From positions 1-12,820 of the forward strand of contig JBOHDE010000103.1 of the NCBI GenBank assembly GCA_050699035.1: a DNA stretch of 12,820 nucleotides. The letters run 5' to 3'. The notes beneath the pieces are model-generated. The model was not told the DNA's origin, ran no database searches, and was given only the letters and a program-made list of their open reading frames with translations. Position 1 is the first letter of the stretch, and each line of letters begins with the position of its first letter. Below, in pieces: positions 5,745 through 12,359 of the stretch. Both the position numbers and the translations under genes were made by a program. The DNA comes from WHTB01 sp050699035. GTDB lineage: Bacteria; Actinomycetota; Actinomycetes; Propionibacteriales; Nocardioidaceae.

Positions 5745-7094
5745 ATGAACGGTACGACGCCCACCGGCCCTCCTTCCCCAGGCTCCCCCCGCGACCGCGC
5801 CCCTGACGGGCCCGGCGGCGAGGAGCCCACTGCGGTGTTCCCGAGCTTCGCCCAGGACCAGCGGCAGCAGCAGGCGCCCTACGGTCAGCCGTACCCCTCG
5901 TACGGGCCGAACCCCGCGCAGCAGGGGCCTCACCCCAGCGGTGCGGGCGGGTTCGGCTCACCAACCCCACCTCCTCCCCGTCAGCCGAAGCCGCCACGGC
6001 GCGGCGCGGGGATCATCGTGGCCGCCATCCTGGCAGGGGCGTTGGCGGGCACCGGGGGAGCCGCGGGCTACTCAGCATTCACCGACGACCCACCACAAGC
6101 GGCTGCCCAGCAGTCCCCGACGTCATCCTCCGGCGTCGCGGACTCGAAGGCGCCTTCGGGTTCGGTGGAAGCGGTAGCCGCGGCCGTACTGCCGTCGGTG
6201 GTGAAGATCGATGTCTCCGGGCCCGGTGGAACCGGATCCGGCTCGGGCATCATCCTCACCGCCGACGGCACGATCGTCACGAACAACCACGTCGTCGAGG
6301 TCGCGGCCGACGGCGGTGAGCTGGCGGTGTCGTTCAACGACGGCACGTCGGCAAAGGCCGAAGTCGTCGGCACCGACCCGATGACCGACGTCGCGGTGAT
6401 CAAGGCCGAGGACGTCGACGGCCTCACCCCGGCCAAGCTCGGCCAGTCCGCGGGGGTCGACGTGGGCGAGCAGGTGGTTGCCGTCGGGTCGCCGTTCGGG
6501 CTCGAGAGCACCGTGACCAGCGGCATCGTCAGCGCGCTCGACCGGCCCGTCTCGGCCGGTCAGGGTGAGGGCGGCGGCCCGGCGACGGTGTTCCCCGCCA
6601 TCCAGACCGACGCCGCGATCAACCCGGGCAACTCCGGTGGCGCCCTCGTCAACATGAAGGGCGAGGTCGTCGGCATCAACTCTGCGATCCGCAGCACGCC
6701 GTCGGCCGGCGGAGAGGCGGGCTCCATCGGCCTCGGGTTCGCGATCCCGATCGACGAGGCCAAGCCGATCGCCGACCAGCTGCGCCAAGGCGACCCTGCC
6801 ACCCACGCCCGGCTCGGGGTCACGGTCGGCACGCCGACCAACAAGAACGGGCTGCCCGGCGGCGCCGAGGTGCAGAGCGTCGAGAAGGGCTCGGGCGGCG
6901 AGCAGGCCGGCCTGCGCGAGGGTGACGTGATCACCAAGATCGACGACCGGGTGATCTCGTCCAGCGACGCGCTGGTGGCGATGGTGCGGTCCTACCGACC
7001 TGATGACGACGTCACGCTGACTGTCGTCCGCGGCGGCGACGAGCAGGAGATCGACGTCACGCTCGGCAGCGACGAGGGTGACAACAACACCTGA
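5745..7094 (+). CDS. pepD: Membrane-anchored HtrA-type serine protease with PDZ domain, PepD-like
   Basis: This 449-residue protein starts at the ATG of MNGTTPTG; the frame open from 5685 would run through the repeats and promoter and is rejected. A cytoplasmic Pro/Gln/Gly-rich segment (1-85) with PKPPRRG at its end precedes one membrane helix (about 88-110), then a low-complexity linker. The trypsin-like protease domain (about 138-345) has a complete triad: His182 in TNNHVV, Asp215 in MTDVAV and Ser297 in GNSGGAL. The PDZ domain (about 355-442) contains RLGVTVG, AGLREGDVITKIDDRVI and the terminal strand VTLTVVRGG. Family members degrade or refold damaged proteins outside the membrane; mycobacterial PepD is a target of MprAB and feeds back on envelope-stress signalling. 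Promoter repeats shared with the upstream regulator and gene order mprA-mprB-pepD support the same role here. It converges with the leftward operon and a perfect hairpin lies 116 bp after its stop. Confidence 0.94.
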   Translation: MNGTTPTGPPSPGSPRDRAPDGPGGEEPTAVFPSFAQDQRQQQAPYGQPYPSYGPNPAQQGPHPSGAGGFGSPTPPPPRQPKPPRRGAGIIVAAILAGALAGTGGAAGYSAFTDDPPQAAAQQSPTSSSGVADSKAPSGSVEAVAAAVLPSVVKIDVSGPGGTGSGSGIILTADGTIVTNNHVVEVAADGGELAVSFNDGTSAKAEVVGTDPMTDVAVIKAEDVDGLTPAKLGQSAGVDVGEQVVAVGSPFGLESTVTSGIVSALDRPVSAGQGEGGGPATVFPAIQTDAAINPGNSGGALVNMKGEVVGINSAIRSTPSAGGEAGSIGLGFAIPIDEAKPIADQLRQGDPATHARLGVTVGTPTNKNGLPGGAEVQSVEKGSGGEQAGLREGDVITKIDDRVISSSDALVAMVRSYRPDDDVTLTVVRGGDEQEIDVTLGSDEGDNNT

Positions 7095-7210
7095 CGGCGG
7101 CCGCTCTCCACACTCGCGTGGGCTCGTGTCCCCCCTTGCACGGGCCTACGCGTACGTCTGTGACAACACCCTCGCGCCGAGGTTGCGCGGAATGACAGTC
7201 GTCTTTTTCT

Positions 7211-7261
7211 GGTACGGGGGCGCCCCGTTCCATACCTATTGGAACGGGGCGCCCCCGTACC
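7211..7261. terminator. Perfect 22-bp-stem hairpin between convergent genes
   Basis: The arm at 7211-7232 begins GGTACGGGGGCGCC and is exactly complementary to 7240-7261, which ends GCGCCCCCGTACC; the loop is TACCTAT. Each arm itself contains the palindrome GGGGCGCCCC. It stands in the 244-bp gap between two convergent genes, 116 bp from the protease stop and 77 bp from the leftward gene's stop. That position and the symmetry suit a bidirectional terminator. Adjacent sequence is GTCTTTTTCT on one side and AAACGGGGTTT on the other, with no strong U-tract in either direction. The remainder of the gap holds only a small CCTCG/CGAGG stem at 7170-7182. Confidence 0.75.
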
Positions 7262-7338
7262 AAACGGGGTTTGGACCAGAGCCGCCCACCAGACGACATA
7301 GGCGCAACTTCGGCGGGAAGAGAGTGGGGGCGGGTTGG

Positions 7339-8424
7339 TCAGCTGCGGCGGGCGGCGACCCGGCGTCCGCTGTAGCGGGATGCCCGACGCCCACCAGGTC
7401 GCGCGCGATGCGAGTGCTCGGACTTCTGTCGCTGCGTCGGCAGCTGCACGACGGGCTCTTCCACCGCTGGCTCTTCCACCGCCGCCACCGGGGCTTGTGC
7501 GACCGGCTCGGGCGTCGGCTCGGGCACCCACTCCACCACCGGCTCGGGCACCCACTCCACCACCGGCTCGGGCACCCACTCCACCACCGGCTCGGGCGCC
7601 CACTCCACTACCGGCTCGGCCGCCGCGGTGACCTCGGCGACCTCGTCGGCGAAGAGGACGTACGGCTCGGGTGACGGTGCCGGGAGCAGCGGGACGGACG
7701 GGAGGTCGAGCGGCTCGAGCAACTCGTGCATCGCCACCTCCCTGGTCGGCTCCCCCACGTCCTCCAGTGCGGACGGCGGCGCAGCTACCCACAGCTCGGT
7801 GTGAGCCTCCGCCTCGACGTCCTCGGGCTCGTCCTCGACGATCTCGACGGTCGGCACGTTGTCCGGTGACACGGCGACCGTCATCCGCGGCCGTCGGCGC
7901 TCGTTCCACGCGTCGACCATCGAGCTGACGACCAGGGCGAACAGCAGTGCGGAGGCGACACCGGTCAGGGCCACCGCGCTGCCCAGCGCGAGCACCAGCA
8001 AGATCCCCGCGGCCAGTAGATGCTGCTGGCTGAGCTGGGCATCGTACGGTCGCCGCCGGTCCTCGGCGGCCTGCTCCAGCCGCCACACCCAGGGCCAGGC
8101 CAGGGCGCCGAGTCCGGTGCCGGCGACCAGCACGGTGCTGCCGAGGAGCGGGTGCCCGGCGTACACCAGCAAGGCCCAGAACGCCAAGACGGAGCCGATC
8201 TGGCCGGCGAAAACCCAGCGCAGCAAAGTGATCCGGCGGGCGGCTCTCAACCGATCGGTCGAGATCAGGGTCCGGCCGAGTGCATTCCAGCCGAAGTTGG
8301 TGACCACCGCGATGACGACGAGCGTGACGCCTGGTCCGGGTCGGTCGAGCAGCCCGAGGAGGGCTACCAGAGCCGCGGCGATGGGGCCCAACCAGTCATG
8401 ACTGACGAACGCGCGCCTAGTCAC
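7339..8424 (-). CDS. Uncharacterised six-helix membrane protein with acidic octapeptide-repeat tail
   Basis: I do not recognise this 361-residue protein. Six hydrophobic stretches (about 12-27, 33-49, 69-89, 92-113, 135-153 and 155-173) are followed by RRRPR (177-180 region) and a cytoplasmic-looking tail. The tail is rich in Glu, Pro and Val (about 190-330), with tandem PEPVVEW[A/V] octapeptides at 269-303, and ends in a strongly basic segment (RQKSEHSHRARPGGRRASR onwards, 332-361). The GTG start is fixed by AGGAGGAG at 8431-8438, six bases upstream and inside the pabB coding end; the two genes overlap by eight bases. Codon use is like that of its neighbours, so it is likely a real gene expressed with the chorismate genes. 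The acidic-then-basic tail suggests a protein or nucleic-acid contact surface; that is speculation. Confidence 0.85.
   Translation of the reverse strand: MTRRAFVSHDWLGPIAAALVALLGLLDRPGPGVTLVVIAVVTNFGWNALGRTLISTDRLRAARRITLLRWVFAGQIGSVLAFWALLVYAGHPLLGSTVLVAGTGLGALAWPWVWRLEQAAEDRRRPYDAQLSQQHLLAAGILLVLALGSAVALTGVASALLFALVVSSMVDAWNERRRPRMTVAVSPDNVPTVEIVEDEPEDVEAEAHTELWVAAPPSALEDVGEPTREVAMHELLEPLDLPSVPLLPAPSPEPYVLFADEVAEVTAAAEPVVEWAPEPVVEWVPEPVVEWVPEPVVEWVPEPTPEPVAQAPVAAVEEPAVEEPVVQLPTQRQKSEHSHRARPGGRRASRYSGRRVAARRS
7517..7612. repeat. Four tandem 24-bp repeats inside the membrane-protein gene
   Basis: Units start at 7517, 7541, 7565 and 7589. The first three are identical and the fourth differs at two positions (a G for A and a T for C). 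A partial fifth unit (GGCTCGG) follows. On the coding strand each unit encodes an eight-residue PEPVVEWV-type block, so copy-number change keeps frame. The three identical units suggest recent expansion by slippage or recombination. Confidence 0.95.
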
Positions 8425-9688
8425 GTCCGACTCCTCCTAGCGAGCGCAGCAGACGATCCACCTTCCAGATCGTCTCGGCATACTCGGCCTCGGCGTCAGA
8501 GCTCACGGTCACTCCGCCGCCGGTCCCGAGACTGAACCTGCCCTCGACCCCAACGAGAGCGCGAATCACAATACCGAGGTCTGCCCTTCCATCGGAAGCC
8601 AATCTGCCCAACGCGCCCGAATAGATGCCCCGTGGCGTCGTCTCGACGTCGCCGATGATCTGCATGGTGCGCAGCTTCGGCGCGCCGGTCATCGAGCCGC
8701 CGGGGAAAAGCGCCCGAATTGCCTGCAAGGTCGAGAACTCCGGCCGGAGCGTGCCGCGGATCGTGGTGATCAGCTGGTGCACGGTGGCGTACGACTCGAC
8801 GTGCATCAGCTCGGGCACCTCGACGCTGCCGGGCTCGCAGACCACCGACAGGTCGTTGCGGAGCAAATCGACGATCATCAGGTTCTCGGCGCGGAACTTC
8901 GGGTCGGTCTGCAACCGGTCGCGGAGCCGATCATCCTCCGCGAGGTCGGCACTGCGCGGCGTCGTGCCTTTGATCGGACGGGTCTCGAGTACGCGGTCGG
9001 CGCCGATCGTCGCAAACCTCTCCGGAGAGCTGCTCAGCACGGACACGCCGTCGTGGGCCAGGTAGCCGGCGTAGGGCCCGGGGTTGAGCCGGCGCAGCCG
9101 CAGGTAGACCGCGGCCGGGTCCGCCGGGCACGCGACCTCGGTCCGGTAGGTCAGGTTGACCTCGTACGAGTTGCCGGCCCGCAGCTCCTCCTGGACCCGG
9201 GCGAACGCGACGTCGTACTCCTCCCTCGACCAGGTCGACACGACACGCACGGCGGGCTCGGTCCACTCGGGCACGTCGAGCTCCGGCACCGAGTCGACGC
9301 CGTGCGACCGCACCGTGCCATGCCGATGGTCGAACAGCAGGTACCGCGAGACCTGCATCCAGCACGCGTCGGGGACACCGGTCGATGCGGTCTGCGCCGG
9401 GAGGTCCGGCCGGCAGGCGTACCCGAACCAGCCGACCCAGGTGGCCGGACGGTCGTCCAGCACGGCGAAGATGTCGTCGCCCACGACTCGGCTCCGCCGC
9501 CCGTCGTACTCCCGCACCTCACGGGTGGTCGCGTCGTAGGTCAGGCTGAGGTCGCCGGGCTCCAGCCAGCCGAGGTACGAGAACCTCCCGGACCACTCCC
9601 GCGCGCCGCCGCCGTCCAGCCAGAACATCCGGTCCGCGCGAGCCGCCACCGCGGTGAACACCCGCTCCGGGTCGGTCCAGCCCGTCAC
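8417..9688 (-). CDS. pabB: Aminodeoxychorismate synthase component I
   Basis: This 423-residue chorismate-utilising enzyme converts chorismate plus ammonia to 4-amino-4-deoxychorismate, the precursor of p-aminobenzoate and folate. Diagnostic features are GNSYEVNLTYRTEV (172-185), SSSPERF (219-225), ETRPIKGTTPR (235-245) with Lys240, the nucleophile that distinguishes PabB from TrpE (which has PIAGT), GGSMTGAPK (330-338), GIYSGALG (354-361) and AEYAETIWK (401-409). It is slightly shorter than E. coli PabB (about 453). No class IV aminotransferase (PabC) domain is fused. The GTG start overlaps the pabA stop by four bases (GTGA), implying coupled translation and 1:1 assembly with the amidotransferase that supplies ammonia. 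The ADC lyase PabC is not in the window. A membrane-protein gene overlaps its 3' end. Confidence 0.94.
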   Translation of the reverse strand: MTGWTDPERVFTAVAARADRMFWLDGGGAREWSGRFSYLGWLEPGDLSLTYDATTREVREYDGRRSRVVGDDIFAVLDDRPATWVGWFGYACRPDLPAQTASTGVPDACWMQVSRYLLFDHRHGTVRSHGVDSVPELDVPEWTEPAVRVVSTWSREEYDVAFARVQEELRAGNSYEVNLTYRTEVACPADPAAVYLRLRRLNPGPYAGYLAHDGVSVLSSSPERFATIGADRVLETRPIKGTTPRSADLAEDDRLRDRLQTDPKFRAENLMIVDLLRNDLSVVCEPGSVEVPELMHVESYATVHQLITTIRGTLRPEFSTLQAIRALFPGGSMTGAPKLRTMQIIGDVETTPRGIYSGALGRLASDGRADLGIVIRALVGVEGRFSLGTGGGVTVSSDAEAEYAETIWKVDRLLRSLGGVGRD

Positions 9689-10260
9689 CTGGTCACCGCC
9701 AGGAAGTTCGCCACCAGGGTGGCGCCGTACTCGCTGAGGATCGACTCCGGGTGGAACTGCACGCCATGCAGCGGCAGGTCACGGTGCTGCACCCCCATCA
9801 CGACGCCGTCCTCGGACCAGGCCGTCTCCTCGAGGGCCGCGGGTACGTCGAGCGCAGCCAGCGAGTGGTAGCGCACCGCACCGAAATCCTGGGGTACGCC
9901 GGAGAACACACCGCGGTCGGCATGCCTGATCCGGGCAACCATCCCGTGCGCCGGCTCGATCCGGTCGACCCGTCCGCCGTACGCCAGGACGAGTCCCTGC
10001 ATGCCGAGGCACACGCCGAGGACCGGCACGCGCGCCTGGCGCAGGACGTCACGACCCACCGCGAAGTCGGCCCGGTCGGCCGGGTGGCCCGGCCCCGGCG
10101 ACAGGACGACGTGGGTGAACTCCCCAACCAGCAAGGAATCCGAGGTCACCGCGTCATGCTCGACGACCGGTGGCAGCACGCCGGTGACCGAGGCGATCAG
10201 GTGTACGAGGTTGTACGTGTAGGAGTCGTGATGGTCGACCACGACAACCCGAGGGCTCAT
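9685..10260 (-). CDS. pabA: Glutamine amidotransferase subunit of aminodeoxychorismate synthase
   Basis: This 191-residue class I glutamine amidotransferase releases ammonia from glutamine for the partner synthase. The triad is visible: Cys84 in LGVCLGMQGL, and His170 with Glu172 in GVQFHPESIL. N-terminal VVVVDHHDSYTYNLVHLI and LSPGPGHP (53-60) are the usual PabA/TrpG marks, and the length is typical. The ATG overlaps the stop of the upstream PhzE-like gene (ATGA) and no clear Shine-Dalgarno precedes it, so expression depends on coupling. Because the upstream enzyme carries its own amidotransferase domain and PabB lacks one, this subunit almost certainly serves PabB. The open frame extends much further upstream in this register, but that part overlaps the PhzE-like gene and has no coding signature. 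Confidence 0.94.
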   Translation of the reverse strand: MSPRVVVVDHHDSYTYNLVHLIASVTGVLPPVVEHDAVTSDSLLVGEFTHVVLSPGPGHPADRADFAVGRDVLRQARVPVLGVCLGMQGLVLAYGGRVDRIEPAHGMVARIRHADRGVFSGVPQDFGAVRYHSLAALDVPAALEETAWSEDGVVMGVQHRDLPLHGVQFHPESILSEYGATLVANFLAVTR

Positions 10261-12131
10261 GCGAGCAACGACAGCACGAGGTCGCGCACGAGCGGGTAGC
10301 CGTTCTCGGTGAGGATCGACTCGGCGTGGAACTGCACGCCTCGGTAGTGCGGACCGGCGACCAGGTGGACATCGCCGGTCTCCGGGTCGGCATCGACCGT
10401 CACCCCCGCCGGAAGCGCGCCGCCGTCGGCCCGGGCGACGAAGGTGTTGTAGAAGCCGACGTTCTCCGATCGCCCCAACACGTCCACGGTCGTCTGGGTG
10501 CCCTGGAAGACGATGTCCTTGTACGTAAGGGGAATACCGAGCTCCGAGCACAGCACCTGATGGCCCAGGCAGACGGCAAGGAACGGTTGCTCCGAGTCGA
10601 GCAGACCACGCACCGCCGTCCGCAACCGGGAGATCTTGGGGTCGTCGCCGTCGCGCGGGTCGCCGGGCCCGGGACCCACGACGACCAGGTCGTGGCCGTC
10701 GAGGCAGCCGGGGGTGTACGCGTCGTACCGGACGACCGAGACCTTCATGCCGAGCACGGTCAGCACGTGCCGCAGCATGTTGATGAAGTCGTCCTCGCCG
10801 TCGAGGATCACCACGCTGCGTCCGACCAGCTGCTCGACCGACCCCGACCCGCCCTGGTCGGTCATCCAGAACCGCGACAGTCGCTGGTTGCGTGAGCCGA
10901 GCGCGATCAGCACGTCCTCGTCGACCGCCAGCTCCCGCACCCCCTCGCGCGGTACGTCGGCGCCCTCGACCAGGCCGAACGCCGAGAGGATCCCGGCCGC
11001 CTTCGCATGGGTCTCGGCCACCTCGTACGCGGCGTCGGAGTCGCGGACCAGGGTCGCGCCCGCGGTGACCGTGAGCTCGCCGTCGAGCGAGACGTCCCCG
11101 GTGCGGATCACGATCGGCGCGTCGGCGGTCGGTGCGCCGTCGGCATCGCGGCCGATCAGTGCCATCACCGCGCCGTAGTAGCCCCGCCCGCTCGGCTCGT
11201 ACTGCTTGATCAGCCGGCAGGCGTTCTCGACCGGGCTGCCGGTCACCGTCGCGGCGTACATGGTGTCGCGCAGGATCTGCCGTACGTCGTGGTGGCTGCG
11301 GCCCGCCAGCAGGTACTCGGTGTGCACCAGGTGCGTCATCGGCTTGAGATAGGGACCGAGCACCTGGCCGCCCTCGCCGCAGATGTCGCACATCATCTTC
11401 AGCTCCTCGTCGACGACCATGAAGAGCTCGAAGATCTCCTTCTCGTCGGCGAGGAACTCCAGCAGCGCCTGCTTGCGCTCGTCGGGGTCGGTATGCCCGC
11501 GCAGCCGGAAGGTGCCGCTGATGGGATTCATCCGGACGTCGCCGCCGTGCACGCTGACATGCCGCTCGGGGCTGGCGCCGATCAGCCAGCGGTCGCCGGT
11601 GAAGACGCAGAACGTCCAGTACGCGCCACGCTCGCGCTCGAGCAGCCGGCGGAACACGGTGAGCGCCTTGGCGTGGTCCCAGGCGGTCAGCCGGGTGCGG
11701 TAGGTGCGGCCGATCACCAGGTTGGCGCCGGAACCGTTCCCGATCTCGTCCCGGATGATCGCGTCGACGATCTCGCCGTACTCCTCGTCGTCGATCTGGA
11801 ACCCGCCGATGCCGTCCGCGCTGACCTGCTCGTCGGGCAGCAACTCCATCAGCTCGGCCAGCGGCACCTCGGCCTCCGACCCGACGGTGATCGACGTCAG
11901 CGGTGTGCCGTCGTCATGTGCGTCAAAGCCGCGCTCGGCGATCTGCCGGAAGGGCACGCAGACCAGCCGGTCGAATCGTCGGCCCGCGGCGGGTGCACCG
12001 TCCTCGAGCGGGATGTCGGCGAGCTGCTGCAGGTCGTCCCGGCTGCCGCTGAGCACGGTGACGGTGGCCGCACCGCGCAGCCGGATCAGCGCGTACGCCG
12101 GGGCGGCGAGAGCGTCTGTGATGACCGACAT
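10257..12131 (-). CDS. Fused chorismate-aminating enzyme (PhzE / TrpEG type)
   Basis: This 624-residue fusion has a chorismate-binding synthase domain (about 10-430) and a class I glutamine amidotransferase domain (about 438-624). Synthase motifs are SPERH (187-191), MNPISGTFR (201-209), EFLADEKEIFELFMVVDEEL (225-244), ATVTGSPVENACRLI (294-308) and GRGYYGAVMALIG (315-327). The amidotransferase triad is Cys521 in LAVCLGHQVL with His602 and Glu604 in GVQFHAESIL. The NPISGT and VDEELKMM patterns are those of PhzE-like enzymes, which make 2-amino-2-deoxyisochorismate, but actinobacterial proteins of this form are also used as anthranilate synthase for tryptophan. No phenazine, enediyne or other trp gene is visible here, so the product is left open. 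The chosen ATG gives a standard N-terminus (MSVITDALAAPAYALIRLRG); the frame is open 52 codons further up without family similarity. No Shine-Dalgarno precedes this ATG. Confidence 0.9.
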   Translation of the reverse strand: MSVITDALAAPAYALIRLRGAATVTVLSGSRDDLQQLADIPLEDGAPAAGRRFDRLVCVPFRQIAERGFDAHDDGTPLTSITVGSEAEVPLAELMELLPDEQVSADGIGGFQIDDEEYGEIVDAIIRDEIGNGSGANLVIGRTYRTRLTAWDHAKALTVFRRLLERERGAYWTFCVFTGDRWLIGASPERHVSVHGGDVRMNPISGTFRLRGHTDPDERKQALLEFLADEKEIFELFMVVDEELKMMCDICGEGGQVLGPYLKPMTHLVHTEYLLAGRSHHDVRQILRDTMYAATVTGSPVENACRLIKQYEPSGRGYYGAVMALIGRDADGAPTADAPIVIRTGDVSLDGELTVTAGATLVRDSDAAYEVAETHAKAAGILSAFGLVEGADVPREGVRELAVDEDVLIALGSRNQRLSRFWMTDQGGSGSVEQLVGRSVVILDGEDDFINMLRHVLTVLGMKVSVVRYDAYTPGCLDGHDLVVVGPGPGDPRDGDDPKISRLRTAVRGLLDSEQPFLAVCLGHQVLCSELGIPLTYKDIVFQGTQTTVDVLGRSENVGFYNTFVARADGGALPAGVTVDADPETGDVHLVAGPHYRGVQFHAESILTENGYPLVRDLVLSLLA

Positions 12132-12150
12132 GCACGAGTCCGTGGGGGTT

Positions 12151-12177
12151 GGCGGGAGGTGGCGAAACCCTACCGCC
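12151..12177 (-). promoter_or_regulatory. Leader hairpin just upstream of the PhzE-like gene
   Basis: GGCGGGAGG (12151-12159) and CCTACCGCC (12169-12177) pair with one mismatch around a nine-base loop. On the transcript strand the structure ends 19 bases before the ATG, in a stretch with no Shine-Dalgarno. A weak -10-like TAGGGT (12172 down to 12167) lies inside it, so it may be promoter DNA and not transcribed leader. No run of Trp codons is present, so classical trp attenuation is not supported. Confidence 0.3.
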
Positions 12178-12220
12178 TCAGCCTCACCCCGATGACCACG
12201 CACTCCGCACCCTTTTCCCA

Positions 12221-12292
12221 TCGTGAGTGGCTGGTCAATGTCGTGAATACCCGAATTGCGGGCACCATTCACGACGGGAAGAACCATTCACG
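12221..12292. promoter_or_regulatory. Four-copy CGTGAATGG-like box array in the divergent gap
   Basis: The boxes are CGTGAGTGG (12222-12230), CGTGAATAC (12242-12250), and reversed CCATTCACG at 12265-12273 and 12284-12292. The first two read rightwards and the last two leftwards, with 20-bp and 19-bp spacing, and the inner pair makes the inverted repeat TCGTGAAT/ATTCACGA, with CCCG-AATTG-CGGG nested inside. About two helical turns between like copies suggests cooperative binding by a dimeric regulator. It lies 90 bp upstream of the PhzE-like ATG and 67 bp upstream of the rightward gene, so it could control either. The binding protein is unknown. Confidence 0.5.
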
Positions 12293-12359
12293 CGGGGAGG
12301 TGATCGGCGCCTGTGGATGACGGCAGCGCGGCAGCCCACGCGCATGGAAGCATGGCTCC

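Noticed and set aside
7517..7612. Tandem repeat considered as a CRISPR array
   Set aside because: Units are directly abutting with no spacers, keep an open frame and encode an octapeptide repeat.
9685..11391. A 568-codon leftward open frame spanning pabA and half of the PhzE-like gene
   Set aside because: Only the last 191 residues (from ATG 10260) look like a protein. The upstream part is Arg/Gly/Pro-rich shadow of the PhzE-like gene in another frame, common in high-GC DNA.
12132..12240. Trp attenuator or leader peptide before the PhzE-like gene
   Set aside because: No short frame with adjacent Trp codons and no pair of competing terminator/antiterminator stems with a U-tract was found.
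12241..12274. TGAAT/ATTCA inverted repeat considered as an ARG box for ArgR
   Set aside because: The half-sites are about 19 bp apart, whereas ARG boxes have a gap of only a few bases, and the downstream operon is not an arginine operon.
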